The position numbers were made by a program, and so were the translations under genes. Positions 10,574 to 18,739 of a stretch of 64,000 nt of DNA are shown piece by piece. The stretch covers positions 186,001 through 250,000 of the forward strand of contig WGNI01000003.1 in the NCBI GenBank assembly GCA_016124655.1, in the 5' to 3' direction. Numbering within the stretch: the stretch's first letter is position 1; the number at the start of each line of letters is the position of its first letter. Source of the stretch: Alphaproteobacteria bacterium. GTDB taxonomy: Bacteria > Pseudomonadota > Alphaproteobacteria > Caulobacterales > Aquidulcibacteraceae. The notes under the pieces were generated by a model, which worked only from the letters and a program-made list of their open reading frames with translations, was not told where the DNA came from and searched no databases.

Positions 10574-11458
10574 CTAGAATCGAAGCGGCTCGCCCTCCAG
10601 GCCCGGCAGCTTCAGCGCGATGAACATGTCGCGCAGCTCCTGGCGCGCGGCGATGTGGGTCATGCGCAGTTCGCCCTCGCCGCCCTCCGCGTCGAGATCG
10701 AGCAGCGTCAGGCCTTGGGGAAACAGCTCGCGAAAAATCACCCGCTCCGACAGCCCCGGCGACAGCCGGAATCCGATGCGCGAGGACAGCGCCTTCAGCG
10801 CATCGCCGACCTTCTGCTTGTTCTTCGCCTCGATTCGGCTGGCGGAGGTGCGGTTGCGCATCACCACCCAATCGATCGGGCGGCGATGCGTCTGGGCTTT
10901 GCGCTTGCGGCTCTCCCAGACCATTTCCGAATAGACCGACGGGCGCACAACGTCCGGCGCATCGGGATCGAACGCGCCCAGTAGATCGAAATCGATGAAG
11001 CTGTCATTGAGCGGCGTGATCAGCGTGTCGGCGTGCGCATGCGCCAGCCGCGAGAGCTGTGTGTCCGCGCCGGGGCTGTCGATGACGATGAAATCGCACG
11101 CGTCCGACATGCGCCGGATCGCGGTGGCGAAGACAGCGCCATCCTCCACTTCCGCATCGTCGAGCTGCCGCGCTGCGCTTTCCCGGATCGGCAAATATTG
11201 CGGCTGCGGCAGCGCGCCCCCGCGCCGCGCCAGATACGACGCGCGGTTTTCGATATAGCGCGTCAGCGAACGCTGCTTGGTGTCGAGATCGAGGCAGCCC
11301 GTGCGCTTGCCCATCCGCAAGAGCGCGATCGCGACATGCATCGCCACCGTGGATTTGCCCGCCCCGCCCTTGTGATTGCCCACCACGATCAGGTGGGCCA
11401 GGGCTGGCGCTTTTTCCGCGACGATCTGATCCTGCGGCCGCACATGCTGCATCGTCAT
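10574..11458 (-). CDS. mipZ: Division-plane positioning ATPase MipZ
   Basis: 294 residues of the MinD/ParA superfamily with the deviant Walker A GNHKGGAGKSTVAMHVA (about residues 27-43). The match to Caulobacter MipZ extends over the protein: FIVIDSPGADTQLSRLAHAHAD, TPLNDSFIDFDLLGAFDPD, IDWVVMRNRTS and LSERVIFRELFPQGLTLLDL. MipZ forms a bipolar gradient through ParB and blocks FtsZ polymerisation away from midcell, so it couples division to chromosome segregation. A perfect CtrA-type box stands about 80 bases upstream. The N-terminal 20 residues are longer than in Caulobacter. Confidence 0.95.
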   Translation of the reverse strand: MTMQHVRPQDQIVAEKAPALAHLIVVGNHKGGAGKSTVAMHVAIALLRMGKRTGCLDLDTKQRSLTRYIENRASYLARRGGALPQPQYLPIRESAARQLDDAEVEDGAVFATAIRRMSDACDFIVIDSPGADTQLSRLAHAHADTLITPLNDSFIDFDLLGAFDPDAPDVVRPSVYSEMVWESRKRKAQTHRRPIDWVVMRNRTSASRIEAKNKQKVGDALKALSSRIGFRLSPGLSERVIFRELFPQGLTLLDLDAEGGEGELRMTHIAARQELRDMFIALKLPGLEGEPLRF

Positions 11459-11537
11459 GCCGCCGCCTCGACGGAACGTTCGACGCGTTGAACCAAGCGG
11501 GGCAAAAGGATCATGTGGAAAACCTGACCGCCGCCGG

Positions 11538-11552
11538 TTAAAACCAGCTTAA
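11538..11552. promoter_or_regulatory. CtrA-type box upstream of mipZ
   Basis: TTAA-AACCAGC-TTAA, an exact match to the TTAA-N7-TTAA consensus of the cell cycle regulator CtrA, 80-94 bases before the mipZ start codon. The sequence is direct; binding is inferred from knowledge of Caulobacter. Confidence 0.65.
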
Positions 11553-11671
11553 ACGCACGCGAAGCCGCGATGAATTCGCCGTCACTTCGGTAAATGACGC
11601 AGTTTCCATCATGGCGACTTTGCAAGCTGCAGATTTACGACAATCTACATTTGCGCCTGCACTTCAAACGG

Positions 11672-12103
11672 TCACCAGGCGCCGATATCCGCCAATTCTT
11701 GTCGCAACGCATCCGGCAGGTCTGCGGCGCTGCGCAGCGTGGAAAGATCCGCCGGCGCATCCTTCGGCTCAAGATAACGCCAGCCTTGAAACGCGCGGCG
11801 CGGCTGCGGCGCGGTGCGCACAAGCTCGGCGTCGAGATAAAGCCCGCAGCGCAGCCCGTGTTCGTCGGTTACCTCGTCGATGGCGACAATGCGCTGACGC
11901 ACGCAGATCACGCCCTTGATCACCCAATAGAGCGACCCGCCCGCCAGCACGTCGTCCACGCGTTTGGGCTGCATGCGCGTGCCGCACACAGGATTGGGCC
12001 GCCGCTTCAGCCGCCGGGCGGCCTTCACCTGCTGGACTTGCCAGTCGGCGAGGTCCTCCACGCTGTCCGCGCCGACGCAGAGTTTGACGATGTGAATGGT
12101 CAT
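11672..12103 (-). CDS. DUF1489 family protein
   Basis: 143 residues matching the alphaproteobacterial DUF1489 family: IVKLCVGADSVEDLADWQ at the start, then RPNPVCGTRMQPKR and GGSLYWVIKGVICVRQRI. Function is unknown; the family is small, soluble and common in this class. The ATG overlaps the stop of the sterol-desaturase-like gene (12100-12103, ATGA), so it closes the long operon that begins near 19090. Confidence 0.88.
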   Translation of the reverse strand: MTIHIVKLCVGADSVEDLADWQVQQVKAARRLKRRPNPVCGTRMQPKRVDDVLAGGSLYWVIKGVICVRQRIVAIDEVTDEHGLRCGLYLDAELVRTAPQPRRAFQGWRYLEPKDAPADLSTLRSAADLPDALRQELADIGAW

Positions 12104-13017
12104 GCAGAGACGCTAGGGCGACTCTCCTGCGCAGCCAAACCCGCCCGCCACGCAGCCTTTAAGCTGGCGCTGGTCTTGCGCGACCCGTCCGGGCTCCAGC
12201 CGGGCGGACCGAACACGAAGCCGAACGCCTCGCGAAGCGATTTCGCGCCCGCGACGTCGCGCGCGATGCCGGCCCATTCATGAAACGCCACGCGGAACGG
12301 ATTGAACGTGCCAAGATTGGAGATGACGCCATAGGCGGGCCGCTCCTCTTCGCGCACGAACGTGCCGAACAGCCGGTCCCAGATGATCAGCACGCCGGCG
12401 TAATTGGCGTCGAGATATTTCGGATTGGTGGCGTGATGCACGCGGTGGTGCGACGGCGTGTTCATCACCCATTCCAGCGGGCCCATCCGGTCGATCGTCT
12501 CGGTGTGAATCCAGAATTGGTAGACCAGGCTGAACGCGGAGAACATCAGCACCATTTCCGGCGGAAACCCGATCCAAACCAGCGGCAGCCAGAAAATGAA
12601 TCCGCCTGTCAGCGCGCCGGTCCAGGTCTGCCGCAGCGCGGTGGTGAGATTGTAGTGCTGCGAGGTGTGATGCACGACGTGACTGGCCCAGAACCAGCGC
12701 CGCTCATGCGCAATGCGGTGAAACCAATAATAGGCGAGGTCTTCCAGAAGGAAGCACGCCAGCATGCTCTGCCATGCCCACGGAATCTCAAACAGCCGCA
12801 CCTGATAAACCGCGTAATAGGACGCGATCACCAGACCGCCGCCGATCAGGCCCGCGACCTGGTTGCCAAGCCCCATGCTCAGGCTTGTTGCGGAATCCTG
12901 GAATTGATAGCGCCCGCCGCCCCGCACCTTGATCCAGATCATTTCAATCAAAATCAGCACGACGAAGCCGGGCACCGCATAGGTGATGATGAGCTTGGGA
13001 TCGAAGGGCGCGGGCAT
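12100..13017 (-). CDS. Sterol desaturase / fatty acid hydroxylase superfamily membrane enzyme
   Basis: 305 residues from ATG 13017. Four or so membrane helices and the eight-His di-iron pattern of the superfamily: WFHRIAHERR, ASHVVHHTSQHYN and PSHHRVHHATN. Such enzymes use O2 and a non-haem di-iron centre to hydroxylate or desaturate lipids in the inner membrane. The substrate is not known. A longer in-frame extension to 13137 is Arg/Pro-rich and is translated from a dispersed repeat, so it was rejected. It follows the small membrane protein gene by 8 bases and overlaps the DUF1489 gene. Confidence 0.9.
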   Translation of the reverse strand: MPAPFDPKLIITYAVPGFVVLILIEMIWIKVRGGGRYQFQDSATSLSMGLGNQVAGLIGGGLVIASYYAVYQVRLFEIPWAWQSMLACFLLEDLAYYWFHRIAHERRWFWASHVVHHTSQHYNLTTALRQTWTGALTGGFIFWLPLVWIGFPPEMVLMFSAFSLVYQFWIHTETIDRMGPLEWVMNTPSHHRVHHATNPKYLDANYAGVLIIWDRLFGTFVREEERPAYGVISNLGTFNPFRVAFHEWAGIARDVAGAKSLREAFGFVFGPPGWSPDGSRKTSASLKAAWRAGLAAQESRPSVSA

Positions 13018-13025
13018 GGTTGTGC

Positions 13026-13514
13026 TCAGTTTTTGACATTGAGAACGGCGCCGTCCTCCCCCGCGAGGGGGAGGTGGCCGCGTGCAGCGCGGCCGGAGGG
13101 GGCGGCAGCGTCCTGCCCCACGGCGAGCGAAAGCCAATCGGGCGCTGCGCCGAGCGAAAGGACGACGCTTGGAAAGCCAAAGTCCGGCATACTGGCCCGC
13201 ACGCGCACGCCAGCTTTTGCAGCCGTGACGCGCACGCGCACTTGATCCGTCTTCAGCGCGCGCACCGCGGCGCCATCGGCCATCGCCTTGATCAGCGCGA
13301 CGCGGCCGTCGCTCAACAAAGCGATCGCCGCGCGGCCCTTCTGGTCGATGGCGACCTCGCGCAAGAGCGCGCCGGGCTCGGCGGCGTCCAGCGCGCGCTG
13401 AACATCCTCGCGCGTGACGAGCTGCACTCGCGCGCGAAATCCCATCGCCGCCGCGATCAGCGCCAAAACGGCGACGATCAGCGCCGAAGCGCCGAGAAAC
13501 ACGATCTCGTTCAC
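13026..13514 (-). CDS. Small membrane-anchored protein of unknown function
   Basis: 162 residues, not recognised. One N-terminal membrane helix (about 4-23, IVFLGASALIVAVLALIAAA), then a soluble domain of about 110 residues with mixed strands and helices. The last 25 or so residues (SGRAARGHLPLAGEDGA) are translated from a dispersed palindromic repeat, so the original C terminus was probably shorter. The ATG overlaps the mccA stop (ATGA, 13511-13514), so it is translationally coupled to methylcrotonyl-CoA carboxylase. No link to that enzyme is known. Confidence 0.6.
   Translation of the reverse strand: MNEIVFLGASALIVAVLALIAAAMGFRARVQLVTREDVQRALDAAEPGALLREVAIDQKGRAAIALLSDGRVALIKAMADGAAVRALKTDQVRVRVTAAKAGVRVRASMPDFGFPSVVLSLGAAPDWLSLAVGQDAAAPSGRAARGHLPLAGEDGAVLNVKN
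13054..13103. repeat. Dispersed REP-like palindrome, copy 1
   Basis: CTCCCC-CGCGA-GGGGAG stem followed by GGTGGCCG and a second GC-rich arm GGCCGGAGGG. A relative lies at 47169-47234. It overlaps the 3' end of the coding sequence 13026-13514. Confidence 0.7.
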
Positions 13515-15508
13515 GCCTCCGTCTCCAGCGCGATCAGGATGGCGCCTTCCTTCACCTGCGCGCCGGGCGCCGCCGCCACGCGCGCGATAATTCCATCGCG
13601 GGGCGCCTTGAGCTGATGCTCCATCTTCATGGCTTCGAGCGTGACGAGCGCCTCGCCCTTCTTCACCGCAGCGCCTTCTTTGGCGGACACCGCAACGATC
13701 TTGCCCGGCAACGGCGCCTTGATCTCGTCCGCCGCCGCGCCGTCGGCGTGCTCGCGCGACGCGCCGGGTTCGAGGAAGGTGAAACCCCTACCGAAAACGA
13801 AAAGCCTCAATCCCTCGGACGTCCGACTGACATCGATTGCATTGGTAGAAAGCATGGGACCGGGTAATTGCACACCGACAGAACCTTCGCTGATCCAATC
13901 GACGTCAAACTCAATGCGCGCTGAATTTACATCAACGACCGCACGCCGACGCTCCAATCGAACCAGCGACGCCTCCAACAGGCTATCTGCCGCATCGGCC
14001 AGGCGCAGCGAAGTCTGCGGCCGCGCATTCAGCCGAAACCCATCGTTCATTTCCCAACTGGGGAACGACCAAAGATGCGGATCATCCCTCTCGAGCGCCA
14101 CGCGTGCGACGGCCGCCGCGAGGTCGCGCAATCCCGTCATGTCGCCGAGCGCATCCATTTCATCGGCGATGAGACCGACATGCGGCGCGCCAGCGACAAA
14201 CGCAGGCAGCGCAAGCACCTTGACCAGGAAAGCGCAATTCGTCTCCAGACCGTCGATCACACTTCCCGCCAGTGATCCGCGCAGGACAGACAAGGCGCCG
14301 TTGCGACCGCTCGGCGCGTGACAGATCGCCTTTGCGATCAAAGAATCATAGTTCGGCGACACAACATCGCCCACATCGAATCCCGCGTGCAAATCGATCG
14401 ATGATCTATGCGGGACGCGAAGCGCTTCAATTCGCCCCACGCTCGGGCGAAACTCTTCCGAGGGATCCTCCGCGCAGATGCGCGCCTCGATCGCATGCCC
14501 GGTCAGCGTGATTTCATCCTGCGCCAAAGGCAGCGCCTCGCCCGCCGCCACGCGCAATTGCCACGCCACCAGATCGACGCCGGTCACCGCTTCCGTCACC
14601 GGATGCTCCACCTGCAGGCGCGTGTTCATTTCCATGAACCAGAAGCCGTCGGCGCTCAGCGGCCCATTGCCGTCAACGATGAACTCCACCGTGCCGGCGT
14701 TTTCATAATCCACCGCGCGCGCAACCTTCAGCGCGGCCTCGCACATCGCCGCGCGCACCTCTTCCGTCATGCCCGGCGCCGGCGCTTCCTCGATCACCTT
14801 TTGGCGACGGCGCTGCAGCGAACAATCGCGCTCATAGAGATGCACCAACCCGCCATGGGCATCGCCGAACACCTGCACTTCGATGTGCCGTGGCCGCTCG
14901 ACCAGTTTCTCCACCAGCACGCGCGCATCGCCGAACGCGGCCTGCGCTTCACGTTGTGCGCTCTCCAGCTGCGCCTTGAACTCTTCCGCCGCGCGCACTT
15001 CGCGAATGCCGCGCCCGCCCCCGCCCGCGACCGCCTTGATCAGTACGGGAAAGCCGATCTCCTTCGCCGCTTTCAAAAGCGTCTTCTCGCTCTGATCTTC
15101 GCCCTGATACCCAGGCAGCACCGGCACGCCCGCGGCGATCGCGATGCGCTTGGCTTCATCCTTCAAGCCCATCGCGCGAATGGACGAAGGCTTCGGCCCC
15201 ACCCAGATCAAGCCAGCATCGATGACGGCTTGGGCGAAATCCGGATTCTCCGATAAAAATCCGTAGCCCGGATGGATCGCGTCTGCGCCCTCCGCCTTCG
15301 CCGCGGCGATGATTTTATCTCCGCGCAAATAGCTCTCCGCCGCCGGGGAGGCGCCAATATGGACCGCGGCGTCCGCCTCGCGCACATGCTTGGCTTTCGC
15401 GTCGGCTTCGGAATAGACCGCGATGCAGCGCAAGCCCATCGCCCGCGCGGTACGGAAGATGCGGCACGCGATCTCGCCACGATTGGCGACCAGAAGCGAC
15501 GCGAACAT
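13511..15508 (-). CDS. mccA: Methylcrotonyl-CoA carboxylase alpha (biotin carboxylase) subunit
   Basis: 665 residues from ATG 15508, which shares one base with the DUF3667 stop; the frame further upstream is not enzyme-like. Biotin carboxylase domain at 1-450 (LLVANRGEIACRIFRTARAMG, the ATP-grasp loop KAVAGGGGRGIREV, EMNTRLQVEHPVTE), then a BT region, then the biotinyl domain with the modified Lys in LEAMKMEHQLKAP. It carboxylates biotin for 3-methylcrotonyl-CoA in leucine breakdown. Assignment to MCC rather than PCC rests on the neighbouring liuC-like gene, on mccB at 21817 and on a separate pccA at 47289. Bases 13790-14110 have lower GC than the rest. Confidence 0.85.
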   Translation of the reverse strand: MFASLLVANRGEIACRIFRTARAMGLRCIAVYSEADAKAKHVREADAAVHIGASPAAESYLRGDKIIAAAKAEGADAIHPGYGFLSENPDFAQAVIDAGLIWVGPKPSSIRAMGLKDEAKRIAIAAGVPVLPGYQGEDQSEKTLLKAAKEIGFPVLIKAVAGGGGRGIREVRAAEEFKAQLESAQREAQAAFGDARVLVEKLVERPRHIEVQVFGDAHGGLVHLYERDCSLQRRRQKVIEEAPAPGMTEEVRAAMCEAALKVARAVDYENAGTVEFIVDGNGPLSADGFWFMEMNTRLQVEHPVTEAVTGVDLVAWQLRVAAGEALPLAQDEITLTGHAIEARICAEDPSEEFRPSVGRIEALRVPHRSSIDLHAGFDVGDVVSPNYDSLIAKAICHAPSGRNGALSVLRGSLAGSVIDGLETNCAFLVKVLALPAFVAGAPHVGLIADEMDALGDMTGLRDLAAAVARVALERDDPHLWSFPSWEMNDGFRLNARPQTSLRLADAADSLLEASLVRLERRRAVVDVNSARIEFDVDWISEGSVGVQLPGPMLSTNAIDVSRTSEGLRLFVFGRGFTFLEPGASREHADGAAADEIKAPLPGKIVAVSAKEGAAVKKGEALVTLEAMKMEHQLKAPRDGIIARVAAAPGAQVKEGAILIALETEA

Positions 15509-16659
15509 CAGCCCAGCAATCCAAAAAGGAAAATCAGCGTAAGGAACACGCTGAGCGCAAGCGAGGCGGCGAACAGGAGGTATACCGTGCGCCACAGCGC
15601 GGAAAACCATCCAAGCCCATACGCGCCGCTCAATTGGAAGAACATGTGCACCGGCAGCGTCAGCCACAACCCCTCAGCCACAGCGCGAAAAACCGGAAGC
15701 TGCACGCGCGACAGCACCGCCGAGGCGATGAACACCAGCGACACGAAGCTCAGCGAATAAAGCACGAAGATCGTGTGATCGAACAAGGTCACGCCGCGTC
15801 GCCAGAAAAACGCCAGCCACACCAGCGGCACGGACAACGGCACCAGCAGGAACGAGAATTTGTACGCCGCGTTCTGAATTTTGTACCAGGCGAATTCCGG
15901 GTTCGCGAGCTTCTCTTCGATCTTGTGGTCCCATGCCGGCACATGCGTGTTGACATGGATCCGGCCTTCCTTCTGCGCGGTGCGAATTTCTTCGAAGATG
16001 GCGTCCATTCCGCCTTCGCCAGTGGCGGCGACAGTCACATTGACGTCTTCGCCATTCTCGCCGCGCGACAACACCACGCCCGCCGGCAGGCGCCCGGAAT
16101 CGCGCGCCCGCTGCAGAATGCGCTGCGACATGCGCGCCGCGGCAAGCTCTTCCGCATCGCCCGACGTTTCCGCGCGCGCGATCTCCTGCGAGAGGTCGCT
16201 CAACGCTTCATCGATCTCCGCGGCTTGCGCGGCCTGCTCCGTCGCGGATTGCGTGCTCGACACCCCGATCCGCGATTCTCCGATCAGCGCGAACACAAAG
16301 AACATCACGAACACGGTGAATAGAAACAGCGCCACAGGCCCGACGAATCGCGCGCGCTGTCCATGCACATAGCGGCGCGTCAGTTCGCCGGGCCGGAAGA
16401 TCAGGAGTGGGAGCGTCTTCCAGGCCTTGTTGTCGAAATGCAGCACGCCGTGCAGCAGATCGTGGGCCACGTCGCCCAATGTGCGGCTGATATGCGCCGG
16501 CTGACCGCACACCGCGCAATAGGCGCCCGTCAGCGGCGTCTCGCAGTTGAGACACGCCCCGTCATGGTCGTGCGCGCGCGCGCCGGACTTTCCTTCAAGC
16601 GCGCTGGCCGCGATCCCCGCCGTCACCGCCGCGCCTGCAGCCTCCAACTCCCCGCTCAT
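15508..16659 (-). CDS. DUF3667 membrane protein with N-terminal zinc ribbon
   Basis: 383 residues. A CxxC-x8-CxxC type ribbon (CLNCETPLTGAYCAVCGQPA) around residues 36-55 is followed by the DUF3667 core, with the HFDNKAWKTLPLLIFRPGEL block that marks the family, and at least five membrane helices, two near 110-135 and three in the last 120 residues. A long soluble helical segment (about 145-260) lies between. Function unknown. It sits between liuC (4-base gap) and mccA (1-base overlap), so it is co-translated with leucine catabolism enzymes without an obvious reason. Confidence 0.85.
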   Translation of the reverse strand: MSGELEAAGAAVTAGIAASALEGKSGARAHDHDGACLNCETPLTGAYCAVCGQPAHISRTLGDVAHDLLHGVLHFDNKAWKTLPLLIFRPGELTRRYVHGQRARFVGPVALFLFTVFVMFFVFALIGESRIGVSSTQSATEQAAQAAEIDEALSDLSQEIARAETSGDAEELAAARMSQRILQRARDSGRLPAGVVLSRGENGEDVNVTVAATGEGGMDAIFEEIRTAQKEGRIHVNTHVPAWDHKIEEKLANPEFAWYKIQNAAYKFSFLLVPLSVPLVWLAFFWRRGVTLFDHTIFVLYSLSFVSLVFIASAVLSRVQLPVFRAVAEGLWLTLPVHMFFQLSGAYGLGWFSALWRTVYLLFAASLALSVFLTLIFLFGLLG

Positions 16660-16663
16660 CGGC

Positions 16664-17461
16664 TCACGCGCTCCAATTCGGCGCGCGGCGATTGAGAAAC
16701 GCGTCGAGGCCCTCGCGGCCTTCCTCGGATGCGCGCCGCGCCGCGATCCGCTTGGCGGTTTCCTTCAGCACATGATCGTCAAGCTTGTGCTCGGCCACAT
16801 ACCGCACCAGCGCTTTCGCATCCGCCACCGCGCCGGGCGCGTTCTCCACCGCAAGCCCCGCGATGCGTTTCATGGCCGACTCCAAGCCCGCCGCGTCCGC
16901 CACGATCTCGTGCGCCAATCCATACCGCTGCGCCGCCGCGGCGTCGAACGGCAGCGCGGATGCAAACAACGCCCGCGCATTGCGCGCGCCGATTGCTTCG
17001 ATCACGTACGGGCTGATCGTCGCCGGCGTCAGCCCGAGCCGCACCTCGGAAAACCGGAACTGCGCGCGCGCCGTGGCGATCGCGTAGTCCGACGCCGCCA
17101 CCAGTCCCGCGCCGCCGCCCATCGCTGCGCCGTCCACCAGCGCGACCGTCAATTGCGGCAGATCGTGCAAGCTCTTGAGCATGCGCGCGAGCGCCAGCGC
17201 GTCGGCCTCGTTGTCGTCGCGCGAGCGCTCGCCCTGGCGCTTCATCCAGTCGAGATCGGCGCCGGCGGAAAACGTGTCGCCCGCTCCGCGCAGGAACACC
17301 ACGCGCACATGATCGGCGCCCTTCAGCGTTTCAAACGCTTCCGCGAGCTGTTGCACCACCAATTCATCGAAGGCGTTGCGCTTGTGCGGCCGATTGATCA
17401 GCACCTCCGCCACGCCCGAGGGCGACACGCCCAGGATCACAGGTTCAGGCGCAAGACTCAT
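16664..17461 (-). CDS. liuC: Enoyl-CoA hydratase/isomerase family, probable 3-methylglutaconyl-CoA hydratase
   Basis: 265 residues, crotonase fold. Oxyanion-hole blocks AGADLDWMKRQ and MGGGAGLVAASDYAIA and the catalytic-region Glu in FSEVRLGLTPATISP are present. In this operon with methylcrotonyl-CoA carboxylase alpha the natural substrate is 3-methylglutaconyl-CoA, the product of that carboxylase; the VRLGL-x2-ATISPYV block also fits the LiuC branch. Gap to the upstream TIR gene is 21 bases. The specific step is inferred from context. Confidence 0.82.
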   Translation of the reverse strand: MSLAPEPVILGVSPSGVAEVLINRPHKRNAFDELVVQQLAEAFETLKGADHVRVVFLRGAGDTFSAGADLDWMKRQGERSRDDNEADALALARMLKSLHDLPQLTVALVDGAAMGGGAGLVAASDYAIATARAQFRFSEVRLGLTPATISPYVIEAIGARNARALFASALPFDAAAAQRYGLAHEIVADAAGLESAMKRIAGLAVENAPGAVADAKALVRYVAEHKLDDHVLKETAKRIAARRASEEGREGLDAFLNRRAPNWSA

Positions 17462-17482
17462 CGCGCGCGTTCCTTCCTTGCC

Positions 17483-18691
17483 TCACGCCGCCGCCAGCGC
17501 CTGCACGATCGCCAGCGGGCGGTCGGTCTCCGGCGTTTCATGCAGGCGCAACCATTGCACCCCGGCGAAAAAATACTCGAAATCCTCCGGCGGCTGCGCG
17601 TCCTCCAGAAACACCGGCACCAGCCGTTTCTTGTAGCGGTCCGCCAGATAGATTTCACGCTTGACGTGATCGCTCTCGAACGCTGCGGTCGAACACATCA
17701 CCAGAACGCTCTTGGCGTTCTTGATCGCGCGCACGATTTCGCCGGCCCAGCCTTCGCCGGCCTGAATGCCCTGGCTGTCGATCCACACCGTCTGCCCGTT
17801 CTCGCGCACGCCCTCCACGATGGGCGTGACCATGGGGCGGTCCGTGCTGGCGTAGGAGATGAACAAGTCGGCCACGCCATTCGCAGGCGGAGCCGGCGCC
17901 GCGACGACCGTCTCCTCAGCAGCCGGCGCAGGTTTTTCCGCACGCGCGCGCTTGGGCCGCGGGCGCCGCGGCGCCGCCTCGCGCGCGCTGATCCACATGC
18001 CCGCCGCCAGCAACAGCGCAGCCACGCCGCCCGCGATCAGAAGTTCGCCCGCATGGCCCTGCGCCCAAACGATCGCGCGCCCGAACGCGTCAAGCCCCAG
18101 ACCCGGCGCAACCAGCACGTAGCCCGCGCCCGCCGCGATCGCGAGCCCGGCCACCACGCCGAAACCGGCCAGAAAAAGACCGGCCCCGCCGCCGCGCTTG
18201 GCCGCCGGCGCCGGCGGCGCTTGGGGAGCAGGCTCAAGCCGGGGCGGCGCAGCGCTCGCGGGCGGCGGCGCTGATCCGCCCACCGCGCCGGGCGCTGCGT
18301 CTCCATCCGCGCCGCGCTCTGTTGGCGGCTGCAGCGCGATGCGCACCGCATCGGCCACCTTGCTCCAGGTGAATTCGCGCTGCGCCTCAAACGAGGCGTC
18401 GATGAACGGCAGGTCGCGCAGGCCCACTGGCGAGAACGCATGGTCGAGCTTGACCACGACCAGCTTGCCGTCCGCCCACGCATCGAGCGCGCGCTTTTCC
18501 CAGCGCAACCGCCACGGCGAGAAAACGGACTCCTTGGAGACCAGCAGGATCACCGCGTCCATCCGCTGCAGCGGCCGGAACCCGCGCTCGCCGGTCTCCA
18601 ACTCAACGAATTGGCCGCGCCGCTCCAGGTGCCGCTCGAGCGCTTCCGCCGCCGCAAGGTCGGCGTCCGCATGGGCGATGAAAATCGTCAT
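17483..18691 (-). CDS. Membrane protein with two TIR domains
   Basis: 402 residues with the order TIR - Pro/Ala-rich linker - two membrane helices - basic linker - TIR. The N-terminal TIR (1-125) opens MTIFIAHADADLAAAEAL and keeps a Glu in the SPWRLRWEKRAL helix. The C-terminal TIR (about 265-385) is canonical: DLFISYASTDRPMVTPIVEG, TVWIDSQGIQAGEGWAGEI and SVLVMCSTAAFESDHVKREI, the last holding the Glu that is catalytic in TIR NADases. Membrane spans are near 172-195 and 208-230. It lies between arsC-like and liuC-like genes with short gaps. Whether it cleaves NAD or signals is unknown. Confidence 0.8.
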   Translation of the reverse strand: MTIFIAHADADLAAAEALERHLERRGQFVELETGERGFRPLQRMDAVILLVSKESVFSPWRLRWEKRALDAWADGKLVVVKLDHAFSPVGLRDLPFIDASFEAQREFTWSKVADAVRIALQPPTERGADGDAAPGAVGGSAPPPASAAPPRLEPAPQAPPAPAAKRGGGAGLFLAGFGVVAGLAIAAGAGYVLVAPGLGLDAFGRAIVWAQGHAGELLIAGGVAALLLAAGMWISAREAAPRRPRPKRARAEKPAPAAEETVVAAPAPPANGVADLFISYASTDRPMVTPIVEGVRENGQTVWIDSQGIQAGEGWAGEIVRAIKNAKSVLVMCSTAAFESDHVKREIYLADRYKKRLVPVFLEDAQPPEDFEYFFAGVQWLRLHETPETDRPLAIVQALAAA

Positions 18692-18739
18692 GCGCCGGTC
18701 TTTAGCACGCGCGCCAGCGCGCGCGAGTGGGCGCCGGCC

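Noticed and set aside
13018-13137. Longer start for the sterol-desaturase-like gene
   Set aside because: Arg/Pro-rich translation of a dispersed repeat; the family starts near 13017.
15509-15667. Longer N-terminal extension of mccA
   Set aside because: It overlaps the DUF3667 gene and does not resemble the biotin carboxylase start, which begins at MFASLLVANRGE.
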